NCBI RefSeq assembly: GCF_019320115.1
Contig: NC_089591.1
Span: 60,821,907-60,885,906, forward strand
DNA length: 64,000 bases
Reading direction: 5' to 3'
Source of the DNA: Miscanthus floridulus
Lineage: Eukaryota; Streptophyta; Magnoliopsida; Poales; Poaceae
Under the pieces are notes generated by a model, which did no database searches, was not told the origin of the DNA, and was given only the letters and a program-made list of their open reading frames with translations. The position numbers and the translations under genes are program-made. Below are positions 1-11,000 of this stretch, piece after piece; position 1 is the first letter of the stretch; the number at the start of each line of letters is the position of its first letter.

Positions 1-4
1 ATTC

Positions 5-388
5 ATGCCCGAACTTGACAAGTTCGTGGTCGTGTTTATCGATGACATATTGATTTATTCAGAAAATGAGTCAGATCATGAAGAGCATCTGAGGATTGTC
101 CTATCCAGACCGAGGGAGCATAAGCTATATGCCAAGTTTAGCAAATGTGAATTTTGGTTGAGCAAAGTACCTTTTTTAGGTCACATTTTATCAAAAGATG
201 GAATCTCTATAGACCCATCAAAAGTACAAGAGGTCATGGATTGGAAAGCCCCCACTTCGGTTCATGAAGTTCGGAGTTTTCTAGGGTTAGCAGGATACTA
301 TCGTCGGTTTATTCCAGATTTCTCAAAAATAGCTAAGCCTATGACCAGACTACTTCAGAAAGATGAGAAGTACAAATGGACACCATAA
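5..388 (+). pseudogene. pol: E1 reverse transcriptase, C-terminal part
   Basis: An open frame of 127 codons covers the end of the RT palm and thumb. The catalytic box reads [10 protein letters not shown] (residues 10-19), the Ty3-type form of YXDD. The thumb/connection motif [11 protein letters not shown] and the block [20 protein letters not shown] follow, which are characteristic of Ty3/gypsy RT. The frame ends at a TAA where the following RNase H frame begins slightly out of register. The N-terminal RT, protease and gag lie to the left of the window. Confidence 0.9.
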
Positions 389-394
389 TGTGAA

Positions 395-934
395 ATAGCT
401 TTTCACACCCTCAGAACTTTGTTGACTACAGTACCTGTGCTAGCACAACTAGACATTGAAAAGCATTTTGATGTATTTTGTGATGCATCAGGAATAGGTT
501 TGGGGTGTGTGCTTATGCAAGAAGGAAGAGTTATTGCGTATGCTTCTCGGCAATTGAGAAAACATGAAGTCAACTACCCTACACATGATTTGGAACTTGC
601 AGCCGTTGTCCATGCATTAAAGATATGGAGACATTACTTGTTGGGCAATGTATGTCATATCTATACTGACCACAAAAGCATCAAGTATATCTTTACCCAG
701 TCAGAGCTGAACATGAGACAACGAAGATGGTTAGAATTGATTAAGGACTATAATTTAGAAGTGCATTACCATCTAGGTAAAGCTAATGTAGTAGCCGATG
801 CACTCAGTCGGAAGTCCCATTGCAACACTGTGGAAGCCTTGTTGGAAGATGGATTCAACTTGTTACATCATGCTGTACTACACAATATCACAATCAGTTG
901 TTCACTTGAGGGCAAAATCATAGAGCTACAGTAG
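395..934 (+). pseudogene. pol: E1 RNase H domain
   Basis: The open frame at 419-934 encodes a Ty3-type RNase H that would degrade the RNA strand of the RNA/DNA hybrid. Recognisable blocks are [18 protein letters not shown] (first catalytic Asp), [18 protein letters not shown] (Glu), [12 protein letters not shown] (Asp) and the tail [15 protein letters not shown] (last Asp). All four acidic residues seem present. The frame ends at TAG 932-934, where E2 also has trouble, before the integrase linker. It is contiguous with RT upstream and integrase downstream in the usual pol order. Confidence 0.9.
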
Positions 935-951
935 ACAAATGTAGGAATAAG

Positions 952-2109
952 TCACATCAAGAGGAAAATGCAAGAGCAAGAAACCAAACATTTTAGATTG
1001 GACGAAAGAGGTGTATTATGGTTTGAGGACCGGTTAGTGGTACCAAAAGACCGTGAACTAAGGACTCAAATTTTAGATGAAGCTCACTCATCCAAATTGT
1101 CTATCCATCCTGAGTAGTAGTAAAATGTATCAAGATTTAAGAACCCGTTTTTGGTGGACTAAGATGAAGAAGGAGATCGCAGCCTATGTTGCTAGGTGTG
1201 ATAACTGCAGTAGAGTGAAAGTCATCCATATGAAAACCGCTAGATTACTTCAGCCATTGCCGATTCCAGGATGGAAATGGGAGGAAATCAGCATGGACTT
1301 TATCACAGGCCTTCCAATGACGCTAAAAGGTCATGATTCAATCTAGGTTATTATTGATTGTCTCACCAAGTCAGCACATTTTGTACCAGTTCACACAACA
1401 TATCACGTGGGGAAATACTCTGAGTTATATATTTCTTAGATCATGAGACTGCATGGAGTACCCAGGACTATGATCTCAGATCAAGGACCACAGTTCATAG
1501 CTCATTTCTAGGAGCACTTACACCAGGCCTTGAGAACCAAGCTAATCAGAAGTTCAGCTTATCATCCAGCAAACTTCAGGACAGACAGAGCGAGTGAACC
1601 AAATCTTAGAAGATTTACTTAGAGCTTATGTTATATCTTCAAAAGGTTCATGGGCGAAATGGTTACCTTTAGCTGAATTCTCCTATAATAACAGTTATCA
1701 AGCGAGTATCAAAATGGCTCCATTTGAAGCCTTATATGGCAGAAAGTGCAGAACTTCCATTGAATTGGATTGAGCCCGGTGAAAGGAGATACTTTGGTAT
1801 TGATTTTGTCAATGAAGCCTGAAGAGCAAGTATGTATCATCCAACAACATATGAAGGCAGCTCAATCAAGACAAAAGAGTTATGCCGACAAAAGAAGAAG
1901 ACCACTGACTTTTGAAGTGGGTGACTATGTATACTTGAGAGTATCACCCATGAAAGGTGTGAAAAGATTTGGGATGAAAAAGAAGCTTTCACCAAGATAT
2001 GTAGGGCCATACAAAATTTTGGAACAAAAAGGGAAGGTTGCGTATAAGTTACAACTTCCACCAGAGATGAGTGCAATCTTTGATGTGTTCCATGTTTCTC
2101 AACTAAAGA
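952..2109 (+). pseudogene. pol: E1 integrase, frame-broken
   Basis: The HHCC zinc domain is visible around 1080-1215 (HSSKLSIHP and later RCDNCSRVK). The DDE core starts with SMDFITGLP near 1290. A TAG at 1344-1346 interrupts it at the position of a conserved Trp (CTGG to CTAG), and another CTAG stop lies at 1508-1511. The second catalytic block, MISDQGPQF, is visible near 1480. From 1770 a frame encodes the integrase C-terminal GPY/F module (DYVYLRVSPMKGVKRFG, then RYVGPYKIL). It carries several stops and frameshifts and is clearly dead. Confidence 0.85.
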
Positions 2110-2342
2110 AATGTCTTTGAGTATCGGAAGAAGCTATTGCACCCACCAACGTGCAGCTTCAATCGGATTTGACCTATGAAGAAAAGCCAATTCAGGGTAT
2201 TAGAAGAGATGGAGAGAGTAACAAGGAGTAAGATTATTAAGTTATATAAGGTGGTGTGGAACAATCATAGTGAACAAGATGCTACGTGGGAAAGAGAAGA
2301 TTATTTACGAGAAGTTTATCCCGCCTTTTTCCAAGAATGGTA
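2110..2342 (+). pseudogene. pol: E1 chromodomain remnant
   Basis: After the FHVSQLKKCL block that ends the integrase, a TGA at 2118-2120 and a frameshift near 2190-2210 break the frame. A final piece is still recognisable in another frame: VTRSKIIKLYKVVWNN, then DATWEREDYL. The aromatic residues and the TWE(R/P)E signature are those of the Ty3 chromodomain, which in chromoviruses is thought to tether integration to chromatin carrying methylated histone H3. The end is a TAG at 2340-2342, 32 bp before the polypurine tract. Confidence 0.75.
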
Positions 2343-2351
2343 GGTCTTGCA

Positions 2352-2368
2352 AATCTCGAGACAAGATT
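2352..2368 (+). promoter_or_regulatory. Hairpin before the E1 polypurine tract
   Basis: AATCTCG-aga-CAAGATT is an imperfect inverted repeat directly before the polypurine tract. The same element sits at the same place in E2, E3 and L (see those entries), with the common form AATCTCG-gga-CGAGATT. In E1 one pair is lost. Confidence 0.6.
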
Positions 2369-2373
2369 TTTAT

Positions 2374-2386
2374 AAGGGGGAGGGGC
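2374..2386 (+). promoter_or_regulatory. E1 polypurine tract
   Basis: AAGGGGGAGGGGC directly precedes the TG of the 3' LTR. This is the expected primer for plus-strand DNA synthesis. Confidence 0.9.
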
Positions 2387-3472
2387 TGTAACACCTCGGG
2401 TGTTAGCCTTGCATAACTTGACTTGCATAACATGAGCATGATCATCACGCATTCATAAACAAGAATTTACAATTGAAACTTTTGATTGAAACATCTGCAA
2501 CATTTGCTTGTTATCGCATGTTTCATTAACATATGCAACCTTTCTCATTATTTCATGTCTCCATGTGTATATGCAAAGGATCATGAATGAAAACATGTAC
2601 TTGGTAGATGTGAGTCACAAAAACATGTAACCACACTTGGGTTAGCAATTAGAGCATTGTTCATGAAAGTCACTTTTCATAATCAAGCCTTTAAGGCAGT
2701 TTCATGTGATTGCACTAACTAGCTCTATGAGTGACTACTACATGAAATGATTGAATGACCATTGCAAATTGCTTGAACATGTTTAGAGTATCATTATGAA
2801 CAACTTTGATATTCTTGGTTAGGTGTAAAAAGGTCATTAAGCCATGCTTTGATGTGTATCATCATTTAAAAGGGACATGTTTGACTAAAGTTGAACTAGG
2901 TGTTAGAGACCTTGCATGGAGGAGATCACTAAAGCAAAGTTGTAGTATTTGGTATAAGGAACAACTTTTATTTTTGGGTCATTGACTGATTTAGCTTCTA
3001 ACATGCTTGAATAGGTCCCACAAAAATCAGAAAAATCAGCATTTCATGACTTAACAAAAATTTCTAAGTTGTTGATTGACTGACCGACTGACAGACGATG
3101 TTTGGGGTGATTCTACTCTGTTTCTATTGTGCAAATTAGAACTAGTTCTTTGAACAAGAATTATAGCTGGTACTTCGGTCTTCAACTTTGGTTTAGGAAG
3201 TTTTGGCTAGAAGTCCACGGATTAGGAGTTTGATCGACTCGAAAACACGCTGTTAGGCTGCTCCTCACTCGACTAACGAACTGAATCGAAACCTTCGGTG
3301 GCCGACCAGAGCCAAAACGCAAATGCTACGTGTCCGCAGTGATGGCCGTGCGTCGCCGACGCTCTGCCCAATGCGGCCAAGGCAGGCAGACGCGCGCCTT
3401 CAACACGCCAGCACCCACCCGCTCCTGTCCGCGCCCTCATTTCGCATTTCCTCTGCTCCTTCACCCACAGCG

Positions 3473-3516
3473 CAGCCGCCGAGCTCCCACAGCGCCGAGC
3501 TCCCACAGCGCCGAGC
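3473..3516 (+). repeat. 16-bp tandem repeat in the E1 LTR
   Basis: The unit CGAGCTCCCACAGCGC occurs twice, with a partial third copy, in the GC-rich block of the LTR. Confidence 0.8.
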
Positions 3517-5724
3517 AGCTCTGCCGTCGCCTTGCGTGCGCTACGTCGCAACACCACTGCCTCCATCTTGCCCATAGCTATGCCACACCTCCCTCCACCC
3601 CTCGTCTTGATTGCAGCGGCTGTCACGCTTCGGTGAGGGCATATTCACCATTTCCTTTCTCGCCGGAGTTCTCGGTCGCCATGGCCGCCTCCACGGCAAG
3701 CTGGCCATAGCTCGGCTCATCGGCGCTTTTCCTTCGATTTTGTGCGTTAGCGATTGGTCAGGATGTGTCTTAGTCGGTGCTAGGACGTTACCTTCGTTAG
3801 GGAGCCCACCGGCGGGGAACGCGACGACCCACGCCGCCTGCATTCTAACCCCCGCACCACCGCGCCGTGGTCAAGAGTCGTCGGGGCTTAGCATGATGCA
3901 TTTGTTGATGAAATAGAGTCACTAGGACACCGTGGTACTGTTGCGCGCCTCTCCTAGCTTTCCCGTGGCTAGAGACGGCCGACACAGTGTTGAGCAGTGC
4001 CGCCGTGCCGCCATGGCCGGCGACGATCATACTCCGCTGCACTAGCACTATCACCACCTAGACCATTCAACGCGTCTTGTGTAGTAGATCACGATGGTGC
4101 CCGTGATTTCACCGGAGAACTCACCGGCGACGAGCTCTGGCCGTGTCCGTAGGGTGGCACCACTGGCCCTATTTCGTCTCGATGACATGTGGGTCCAACT
4201 GATGCGTAGGTCCCACCGGTCAGCGATAGAAGAAGAGAAAGCTAGTTCATTCTTTTCATATTTAAATCCTGATTTCATATGTTTTGTTATTTTTAGATCT
4301 CCAGTTGGTAACTTCAAAAATTGTGAAATAAATTTGGTTGTGTTCCTTAGGAAGTGTAGTATTTAGGAAAAATATGTTCTTGACTTGTACAGTAGAAATT
4401 TTTGAAGATTTAAATAGGGTTTTGAAATGTGCTTTTGAATGCATTCAAATTTGTTTATTTTATATCTAGGGTTCCTGTGCTCCAAAAATTATGAAATTTT
4501 TGTGGTAAGCTAGTCTTAGTAGATATGAGCTCTAGGTAAAAATTGGAGGACCAGTGCATGTGTAGATTTATAGTTATAGATTTTTCTTTTATGAATAGTT
4601 AATCCTTGCATGAATTTTTATAAATTATTTATGAGTCCAAAATTCATGAAATTTGTTGGAGGTAATCCTAGTACCATATGGATGCTAAGAAAAATAGGAA
4701 ATCTGTTGCTTGACACTTTTCAATAGGATTTTCCATTTATGCTATTTTCAAGCCTTGCTTCCTTGTCATTTTTGTATAGGATGTTCTACTTAGTAAAATG
4801 ACATGAAATTTTTATAGTAGTCCTTTGATAGCATTAGTAAAGCACTGTAATGTTTTGAGAATTTATGAAGTACATCTGATATATGTTTATTATTTAACCT
4901 AGATATCGAAATAAAATAATAAAGGCATTTAACTAAATAGTTTGGGCTTCACCATTATAGTATCTAAAATGTATTTGGTATGCTTACACTGTTGGTAGAT
5001 TTTATGTTGTCAAATTTGGAATGATTACATGAAGTAGAAGTAGCGTTACTTTATATTGCATGTTGAATAGCTTCCGGACAGATTCTGTAGTTTGAGGAGT
5101 TGCATGTTGAAACTGATGGGTACTGTAAAAATGGTTAATAACAATGTTGTAAAGAATTTGATAAGCTTTTCAGAAAGTCTAGGATCACTGAAATTGGATT
5201 AGTAGAACTCTAGTTATGAGTAAAACAAATTGCTATTGTTTTGGGGCATAGTCAATGCATTGTAGAATGTAGTTAATTAATAATCGAGAAGAGATATGCA
5301 CCTACTCTATAAACATGATGCACTTGTTAACATATATGCATTCGTAATACTTATGCCATACTCATGCATCTAGGATCAGAGGAAGAGATCACGTTGCTGG
5401 AATTCGAAGAAGCCGAGGAAGGGAATCAGCAGGGAGGATCCACAAGCCGCAGCTCCCGAAGGCAGTGGAGTAGAACCCTGAAGAGCTTCCGGAGTGTCCT
5501 GACCATCCGCCCTACTTCCTTTCTGTGAGGCAAGCCCCAGGAGCATTATAAGTCTCCTAGTAATTTACAAATGTTTACTTACGTATTTATGATTGATGCA
5601 TTAGGTTATAAGAGTTGAATGAAACCACTTGATGCATGTACATTCCTTGTCCAGATATTACACCTTTAACCGGTATAGGTCTAGGATCGAATATATGCTT
5701 AGCCCTGCTTAGACCGGTAGAAGT

Positions 5725-5745
5725 CAGGTGATGTCCTGTCACCTG
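5725..5745 (+). promoter_or_regulatory. LTR hairpin B, E1 copy
   Basis: CAGGTGA-tgtcctg-TCACCTG is a perfect 7-bp stem with a 7-nt loop. It follows the conserved lead GGTAGAAGT. The same hairpin, with different but still paired bases, is in the LTRs of E2, E3 and L. Confidence 0.75.
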
Positions 5746-6553
5746 CGAGATATAGGTGGATACTGGAGCACGGTTGGCTATATCTGCCATCGTGGAACAG
5801 AACCATGTGGTAAAAGTAAATCAAGACTGGACGGGAGGTCGATAGAGAAGCAACAAGACATGGAGGTCTTAGGTGTGGATCTATCCCAGTCTAGTGTCGG
5901 ATTAAGGACCATACCAGTTGTTGGAACTTCTGACAAGATTGAACGCATGCCTCTCATTTAGCTGGCCGGATAACTATTTCGACCGTGAAGCCGAGTAATT
6001 CAACTCAGGCCAGGAACCATTCTGTTGTGCGCTCCTTCCGAGGAACGATCAGACTAAGCCCAAGGGCAGGCTTGTCCTGAGCATCCTGGCATCTGGTGTT
6101 CTAGATTGTGCGGCATGTGGTATGGACCCAGCGAAATGTGTACCTGAGTTAGTACCAAAGGTGACCTAATGCTATCGTGGCTGGTAGACCTAGGGTTTGT
6201 GTTAGGAATAAATTCCCAGCTGGTTGAAATCGATTCAAATCGCCGTCTCTCCCGGATAGTGAGAAACTTGACTAGCTCCAACATCGTAGTAACTGTGTTA
6301 TGAAATATGATGGTTCGGATGAATATGGAATTACAATACCTGCTATGGTTACTATTGTATGCTTTTAAATGATATACCACATGTTTGGCATAGGATAGTT
6401 GCTAACCTAGAAATGGATAGTTATAATTAACTTGATAAAGGAATCGTAATTATACAATGAGTTAAGTGCTTTTATGCAAAATGTTGTCAACTTACGCCCA
6501 CTTATATAGCCTTGCATAATCCTTGGAGTCATTTTATTTCTGGTTCATGATGG

Positions 6554-6608
6554 GTAAGTCTAGCTGAGTACCTTCTCGTACTCAGGGTTTATTTTCCCAT
6601 TGTTGCAG
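6554..6608 (+). promoter_or_regulatory. LTR hairpin C module, E1 copy
   Basis: GTAAGT (6554-6559) is followed by the hairpin CTGAGTAC-cttctc-GTACTCAG (6564-6585), then GGGTTTATT and a pyrimidine run ending TTGTTGCAG (6608). It lies 426 bp from the LTR end. The module is shared by E2, E3 and L at nearly the same distance. Confidence 0.75.
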
Positions 6609-7034
6609 ATGGCACTGTGTATCATGGTTATTGCAAGAGTTGCTTCTATCCCACTGTGGATGAGGAGTAAGCCTTGGGTAGGCTTCTTTAGTAATTCCTA
6701 TCTTTGCTTTTGTGGACCATGATCTTACTTGCCACTGTATCAAACTATGTTGGAAACTTTATCTTCGAACTTATTTGCTTCCGCTTTATTTATCAAACTT
6801 GGTTTGTAATAACTTTTATTCGTACTCTGATGACGAAATGTATTTGTGAACTTTATGTAATATGTGGCATGTATGTTGAATCCTGTACGATCTTGGTTGT
6901 TGTAAATCATTTATCGAGACCTATCGTGGTACTCAACGGACTACCGGGTTTATATGGGTTCAAGTATGATAGTATGACCGCTTGCGGAGCTGCCATTGTA
7001 CTTGTACTCTTATAAATTGGTCAGTTCTGCGACA

Positions 7035-8045
7035 CCCATCAGCTGAATGATGGATTCAGGATTCCACACGAACATACCCGTTAGTGAGCTCATTTAGCGC
7101 GACACTCGAGCCATCGAGGCAAGTGTCATCAACTCAACTCCTTCGGTCATAGAAATTGCGGACAGGGTAGCATGTGAAAACATGGCTGACCCCTAGCAGA
7201 CCCTAGAGGGCTCGGGGACTCGAGCCGCTCGATCCAAGATCGAGAGACCTGAGGATCAAAGGCTAACCAATGTAGGGTCTAGGTCCACCTAACGTCGAAC
7301 AAGAGCTAGGGGAGAAAACACAGATGAGCCTCAACAGGCCTTTGCCCGACCCGCATTAAGGTGAATAGGGTCGTCTTAACCTTGTTCAAATCTAGCCTCT
7401 AGCCTGAGCCCATAGAAACCCCATTGAGGGGGAATCTATTGGAAGGCGGGGCAAGGAGTAGTGGAACACCACCTGATGGGTGTGTGTGCCGACCCTGCCA
7501 CGAAGCAAATGGGATCGAATTCCATTCTGAACATCCCCATTAGCGAGCTCATAACACACGGTCACGCAGCAATCATCAAAGTCCTAGGTAAGGGGTATGA
7601 GAAAATACAAATGTAAGTTTGCTTCCCTCGCTCTGGTCTCCAGTAACATCTGACCCCAGCAACCACAAGGGGTCAGATCTCACTCGGAGGCTGATAAAGG
7701 TATGGGAACCTCCTTTCTTTTCTTTTCGAGAAAACATTACATTCGACCTCCTCTTCGCATCAAGACCAGTGGCAAGGTTCGGCGAAACAGACTGGTAAGA
7801 CTACAAAAGGCCCATGCCCAGACTAGCTACGATAATTTTGCTCACCAGCACAATCAAGTTGCCCCTAAAAAACCTCGAACCCTATGGTCTTAACAAACAG
7901 AAGGGTCAATTGTCTAAATCTTTTTCATCGCAAAAAGAGAAGAAGGTAAGATCAAACAAACAAAACGAGAATTATGAAACCATTTCTAGGACACAAAAGC
8001 ACTGACACTTGTTCACATATTACAAATAAGTGTTTATCAAACTAA
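7035..8045. other. Tat-1 spacer between pol and the antisense gene
   Basis: There is no coding capacity. Read on the minus strand it matches the Tat-2 spacer after 60977. Both have a stop-proximal run resembling TTAGTTT..CATTTGTAATA, a 'taagac(c/t)ata...ggg(c/a)aa' segment and a 'gtcc/tt(a)accag...aaccttgcc' segment. A local direct repeat (about 7050-7090 and 7510-7555, both ending GTTAG/ATTAG-like then GCTCAT) is present. The E1 insertion separates it from the Tat-1 pol region. Confidence 0.65.
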
Positions 8046-11000
8046 CTACTTCCGTGAAGGGAGAACCTCTTCTTTCAACCTGTTCGCCAGGTTCCGCACG
8101 AGGGGAGCCACTGCCTTTTCCATCTCGTCTAGCTCATCGTCATCATAGACTGGGCGGCAAAGCCATGGCTCATTACCTCTAGGTTAATCTCCTAAGCATA
8201 ATTGGAATGAGCAACAACAAAGGCTTGGGTGATCCCGGTGTGGAAGGCATCCTCTTCAAGTTGGCCCACCCACGCTAGTGATACCCACGGCGCGAGCCGT
8301 GAGCAAGCTAGGTTTCCACCGGTTGCTCCACCCTCAGGGCATCGATGACCACCCCGACAGCGGCTTGCAGAAGGTCATGCTCATCGCTCTCGGTCTGTAG
8401 GATCTCTCGCACTTTGGTAAGCTCCTTCTCTAGCCTGGTAGCAATGCTCTCAACCTCCAACCTTCAGGTTCACCATGATGCCAAGATCCACCCGGAGGGA
8501 GTTGGCCACCCCACGTGGCTCGTTGTGCTCCCAGATGGCCTAGTCGCGATCCTCACGAGCTACACTATGCTCTGAGTGAAGTCTTTCCTCGGTCTGACAT
8601 AGCTCATCCCGCTCCTCGTGTAACCAGGGTGATCGATGCGGCGTCCCGGTCCGCCCTCTGCTACAATGCTTTGGACCTCTCCTTAGCCTTTAGCTTGAGG
8701 TCTCACTCCATCTCCAGCTCCGCCAGGAGCTTGTCGGCCCACTCACTAGCTACAGCATCCTTCTGTAGCAGCTCATCCCGCTCCTTTCGAAGCCTGGCAA
8801 CCTCCTCCTCATCTAGCTTCACCCTCACTGACAGGTCCTCAAACATCCCATGAGCCTCCTCCATGTCCTGACGCACCTCAACCTCCCACTGCTAGGCGGC
8901 AGCAAGCTACATGCCCACGTCTCCTCGCAGCTAGGCCTCCTCAGTAAGACAATCCCACTCCGCCTTTTGCTCACAAAGGAACCAGGACTTCTCCCGACTA
9001 TGAGCAACAATATTCTGAAAAGGGACCGAAATCAGAAGACACGAAAACACAGAAATGTGTGAAGAAAGAAGAAAACAAGCGAGAAGATCAAGCAGATACC
9101 CTGGCTAGAAGGAATAAGGATTTCACGCAAGGCACCACTGGCCTCCCTCAAGGCACCCATCACCGCTGAGAACCCAACATCAAGATTCTCCTGCTCCAAG
9201 CTCTCGATAGCATCGTCAAGCGATAAAAGAACCGACACTGGGTCCTGAGCGACCATCCACTGGACCAGCGGCTCACCCCATGTGGGGAGCGGTTGCCTCT
9301 TGACAATAGGGCCAAAGGCAGCTCCCTTCTGGTCCTCCCCACCATAGTCATGATGCCTGAGGACCCTCCGGCCATGTCCTCCTTCATCCGGCCTGCCCCA
9401 GGCACCACGACCTGGACCACCGATGGCGTAGATTGCGCCACCCCCTTGGATGCCACCATAGCGGTGTTCGACCCTGCCGGGCTTGTCGTGGTCACGGCCA
9501 CCTCCGTTTGGGACTCCGATGGCATGAACTGCGCTGCTCCGTCGGTTGCCACCGCGGCTGCATTCGACTCCGCCTGGCCCACGTCAGGCGCCGTCACTTG
9601 GGCCACCGGGGGCACGGATTGTGCCACCCCCTCAAATGCCACCACGGCTGCATCCAGCTGCTCCTGGCTTGGTGCGGTCACGACCACCTGCTCGGCAACC
9701 ACCATAGGTGCCGCCAGATCAGCCAATGAGGCCACAATGTCAGCACCGCTTCTACCCAAAATAGGGGCGACATCGGGCAGTGTCATCCATCCTATCTGAA
9801 GGGCAAGGCTCTTCTTGGGCACCGGCCCCAAAGGGTGGCCCCATCGCAAGAATCTATAAGAGAGAAAAAGGCATAAAATCGGAACAAAATAAACAAAAAG
9901 GAAAAACGAGGGGAATCGGTGACATACTCTATAGCTTTAGGGCAGCGGGTACGTTTTGGGGATGAACCCCCGGACCCCTGCTCCAACTCATGTGGGCAGG
10001 AGCGCTTCATGCGTGCCCCCTACTCTGAGGTAGGGGGGCTCGTCTCCCTTGTCTCTAAGGGTGCGGCGATAGGGCCGCTCCCCTCCATCCACTCATAGGG
10101 CGTGGCGCTAGAGCCACCCCCTCCATCGACTCATGGGGCACGGCGCCGGAGTCTCCCCCCTCCATCAGCTCACGAGGGTGCGGCGTCGGAGCCACCCTCC
10201 TCCACCAGCACCTCAGGGATGGCCTTGAATCCATCCCCTCCCATCCACCGATCCTCCACCGCCACCCCAACGATGACGGCGGATCCATCGGCTCCCACCA
10301 GACCTAGGGGCAGGCCTGGCTCCACCATCCCCGTGGACTCGCTTCCCTCCATGTGGAACGGGAAGGGTCCCTACGTGGCCAACGGGTCCTCGTCCACTAG
10401 GTCACCCCAATCCACACCGGCTACTTCCTCATCCAACTCATCGTCATCATCATCATCTTCACTGCTTGTCTCCTCTCCTCGATCTCGAGCTTGCTACTTC
10501 CGTATCTCCTTCTTCTTCGCAAGCTCCTGCGTCTTCTTGTCCCAACCAGCCATGACGCAGTTCGTTGTTGCCTAGGTTGGGTCCTTTGGCAACAGAGCTA
10601 GGCTATCCTTGAAGTGTAGTCCCCCTAGCTGGTCCCACCATCCTGAGGTTAACATCAGGGGATCAGAAATTTCAAGTGAAAAGAAGAGCAAGTGGCAAGA
10701 AAACTTACGAAGTCAACAAACCCCGGTTTCGGTCGCATTGGGGGATGCCCCGGCACCGGATACACGAAGTCAACGACGGCACCAACAGAGTCCTTCGTGG
10801 GCTCCATTGCCTCCTTGATGCGCTGTGCCACTGTCCCTTCAAATGATGCTTTGGGCACCATCTGATACAAGGGAAGCACATGTGCCATCAGCGGCGCAAC
10901 CCTCCTCGCGTGGTAGGCACCGATGATTCCCAACCCCTTCACGCCCCTCTCCTTCAGAGTTTGGATGGCCACGAGATGGTCATTGAGTTTCTTCTTTTCC

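Larger units (their letters stand above)
1..7034 (+). mobile_element. E1: Ty3/gypsy chromovirus (Del/Tekay-like), 3' part
   Basis: The left end lies outside the window. Visible in order are the end of RT, RNase H, integrase, a decayed chromodomain, a hairpin, a polypurine tract and one complete 3' LTR ending CA at 7034. The integrase-chromodomain order and the long LTR opening TGTAACACC place it with grass Del/Tekay chromoviruses (family knowledge). Many stops and frameshifts mean it cannot encode a working polyprotein. It sits inside the spacer of Tat-1, because the DNA to its right continues the Tat-1 spacer. The predicted target duplication is CCCAT at 7035-7039; its partner lies upstream of the window. 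Confidence 0.9.
2387..7034 (+). repeat. E1 3' LTR (4648 bp)
   Basis: It begins TGTAACACCTCGGGTGTTA and ends GTTCTGCGACA. The ends match the E2 LTRs, and long stretches are recognisably related to E2 (for example the segments at 5380-5560, 5700-5760 and 6520-6620). The LTR has an AT-rich 5' third, a GC-rich block at about 3270-4200, a long AT-rich middle and a structured 3' part with two conserved hairpins. No protein gene is convincing inside it apart from a possible short LTR ORF near 5375-5560. Confidence 0.92.

Noticed and set aside
3323..3916. Overlapping frames in the GC-rich part of the E1 LTR
   Set aside because: Low stop density due to GC content; no domain and no match in the E2 LTR frames.
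6554..6608. Annotating the hairpin C module as a true intron
   Set aside because: About 55 nt is shorter than usual plant introns and no ORF is joined by it. Kept as a regulatory module and a finding.
8345..8853. Plus-strand frames over the end of the Tat-1 antisense gene
   Set aside because: They are shadows of the minus-strand coiled-coil exon.
9293..9799. 168-codon plus-strand frame
   Set aside because: Mirror of the Ala/Val/Pro-rich exon 3 on the minus strand, whose borders have proper splice sites.
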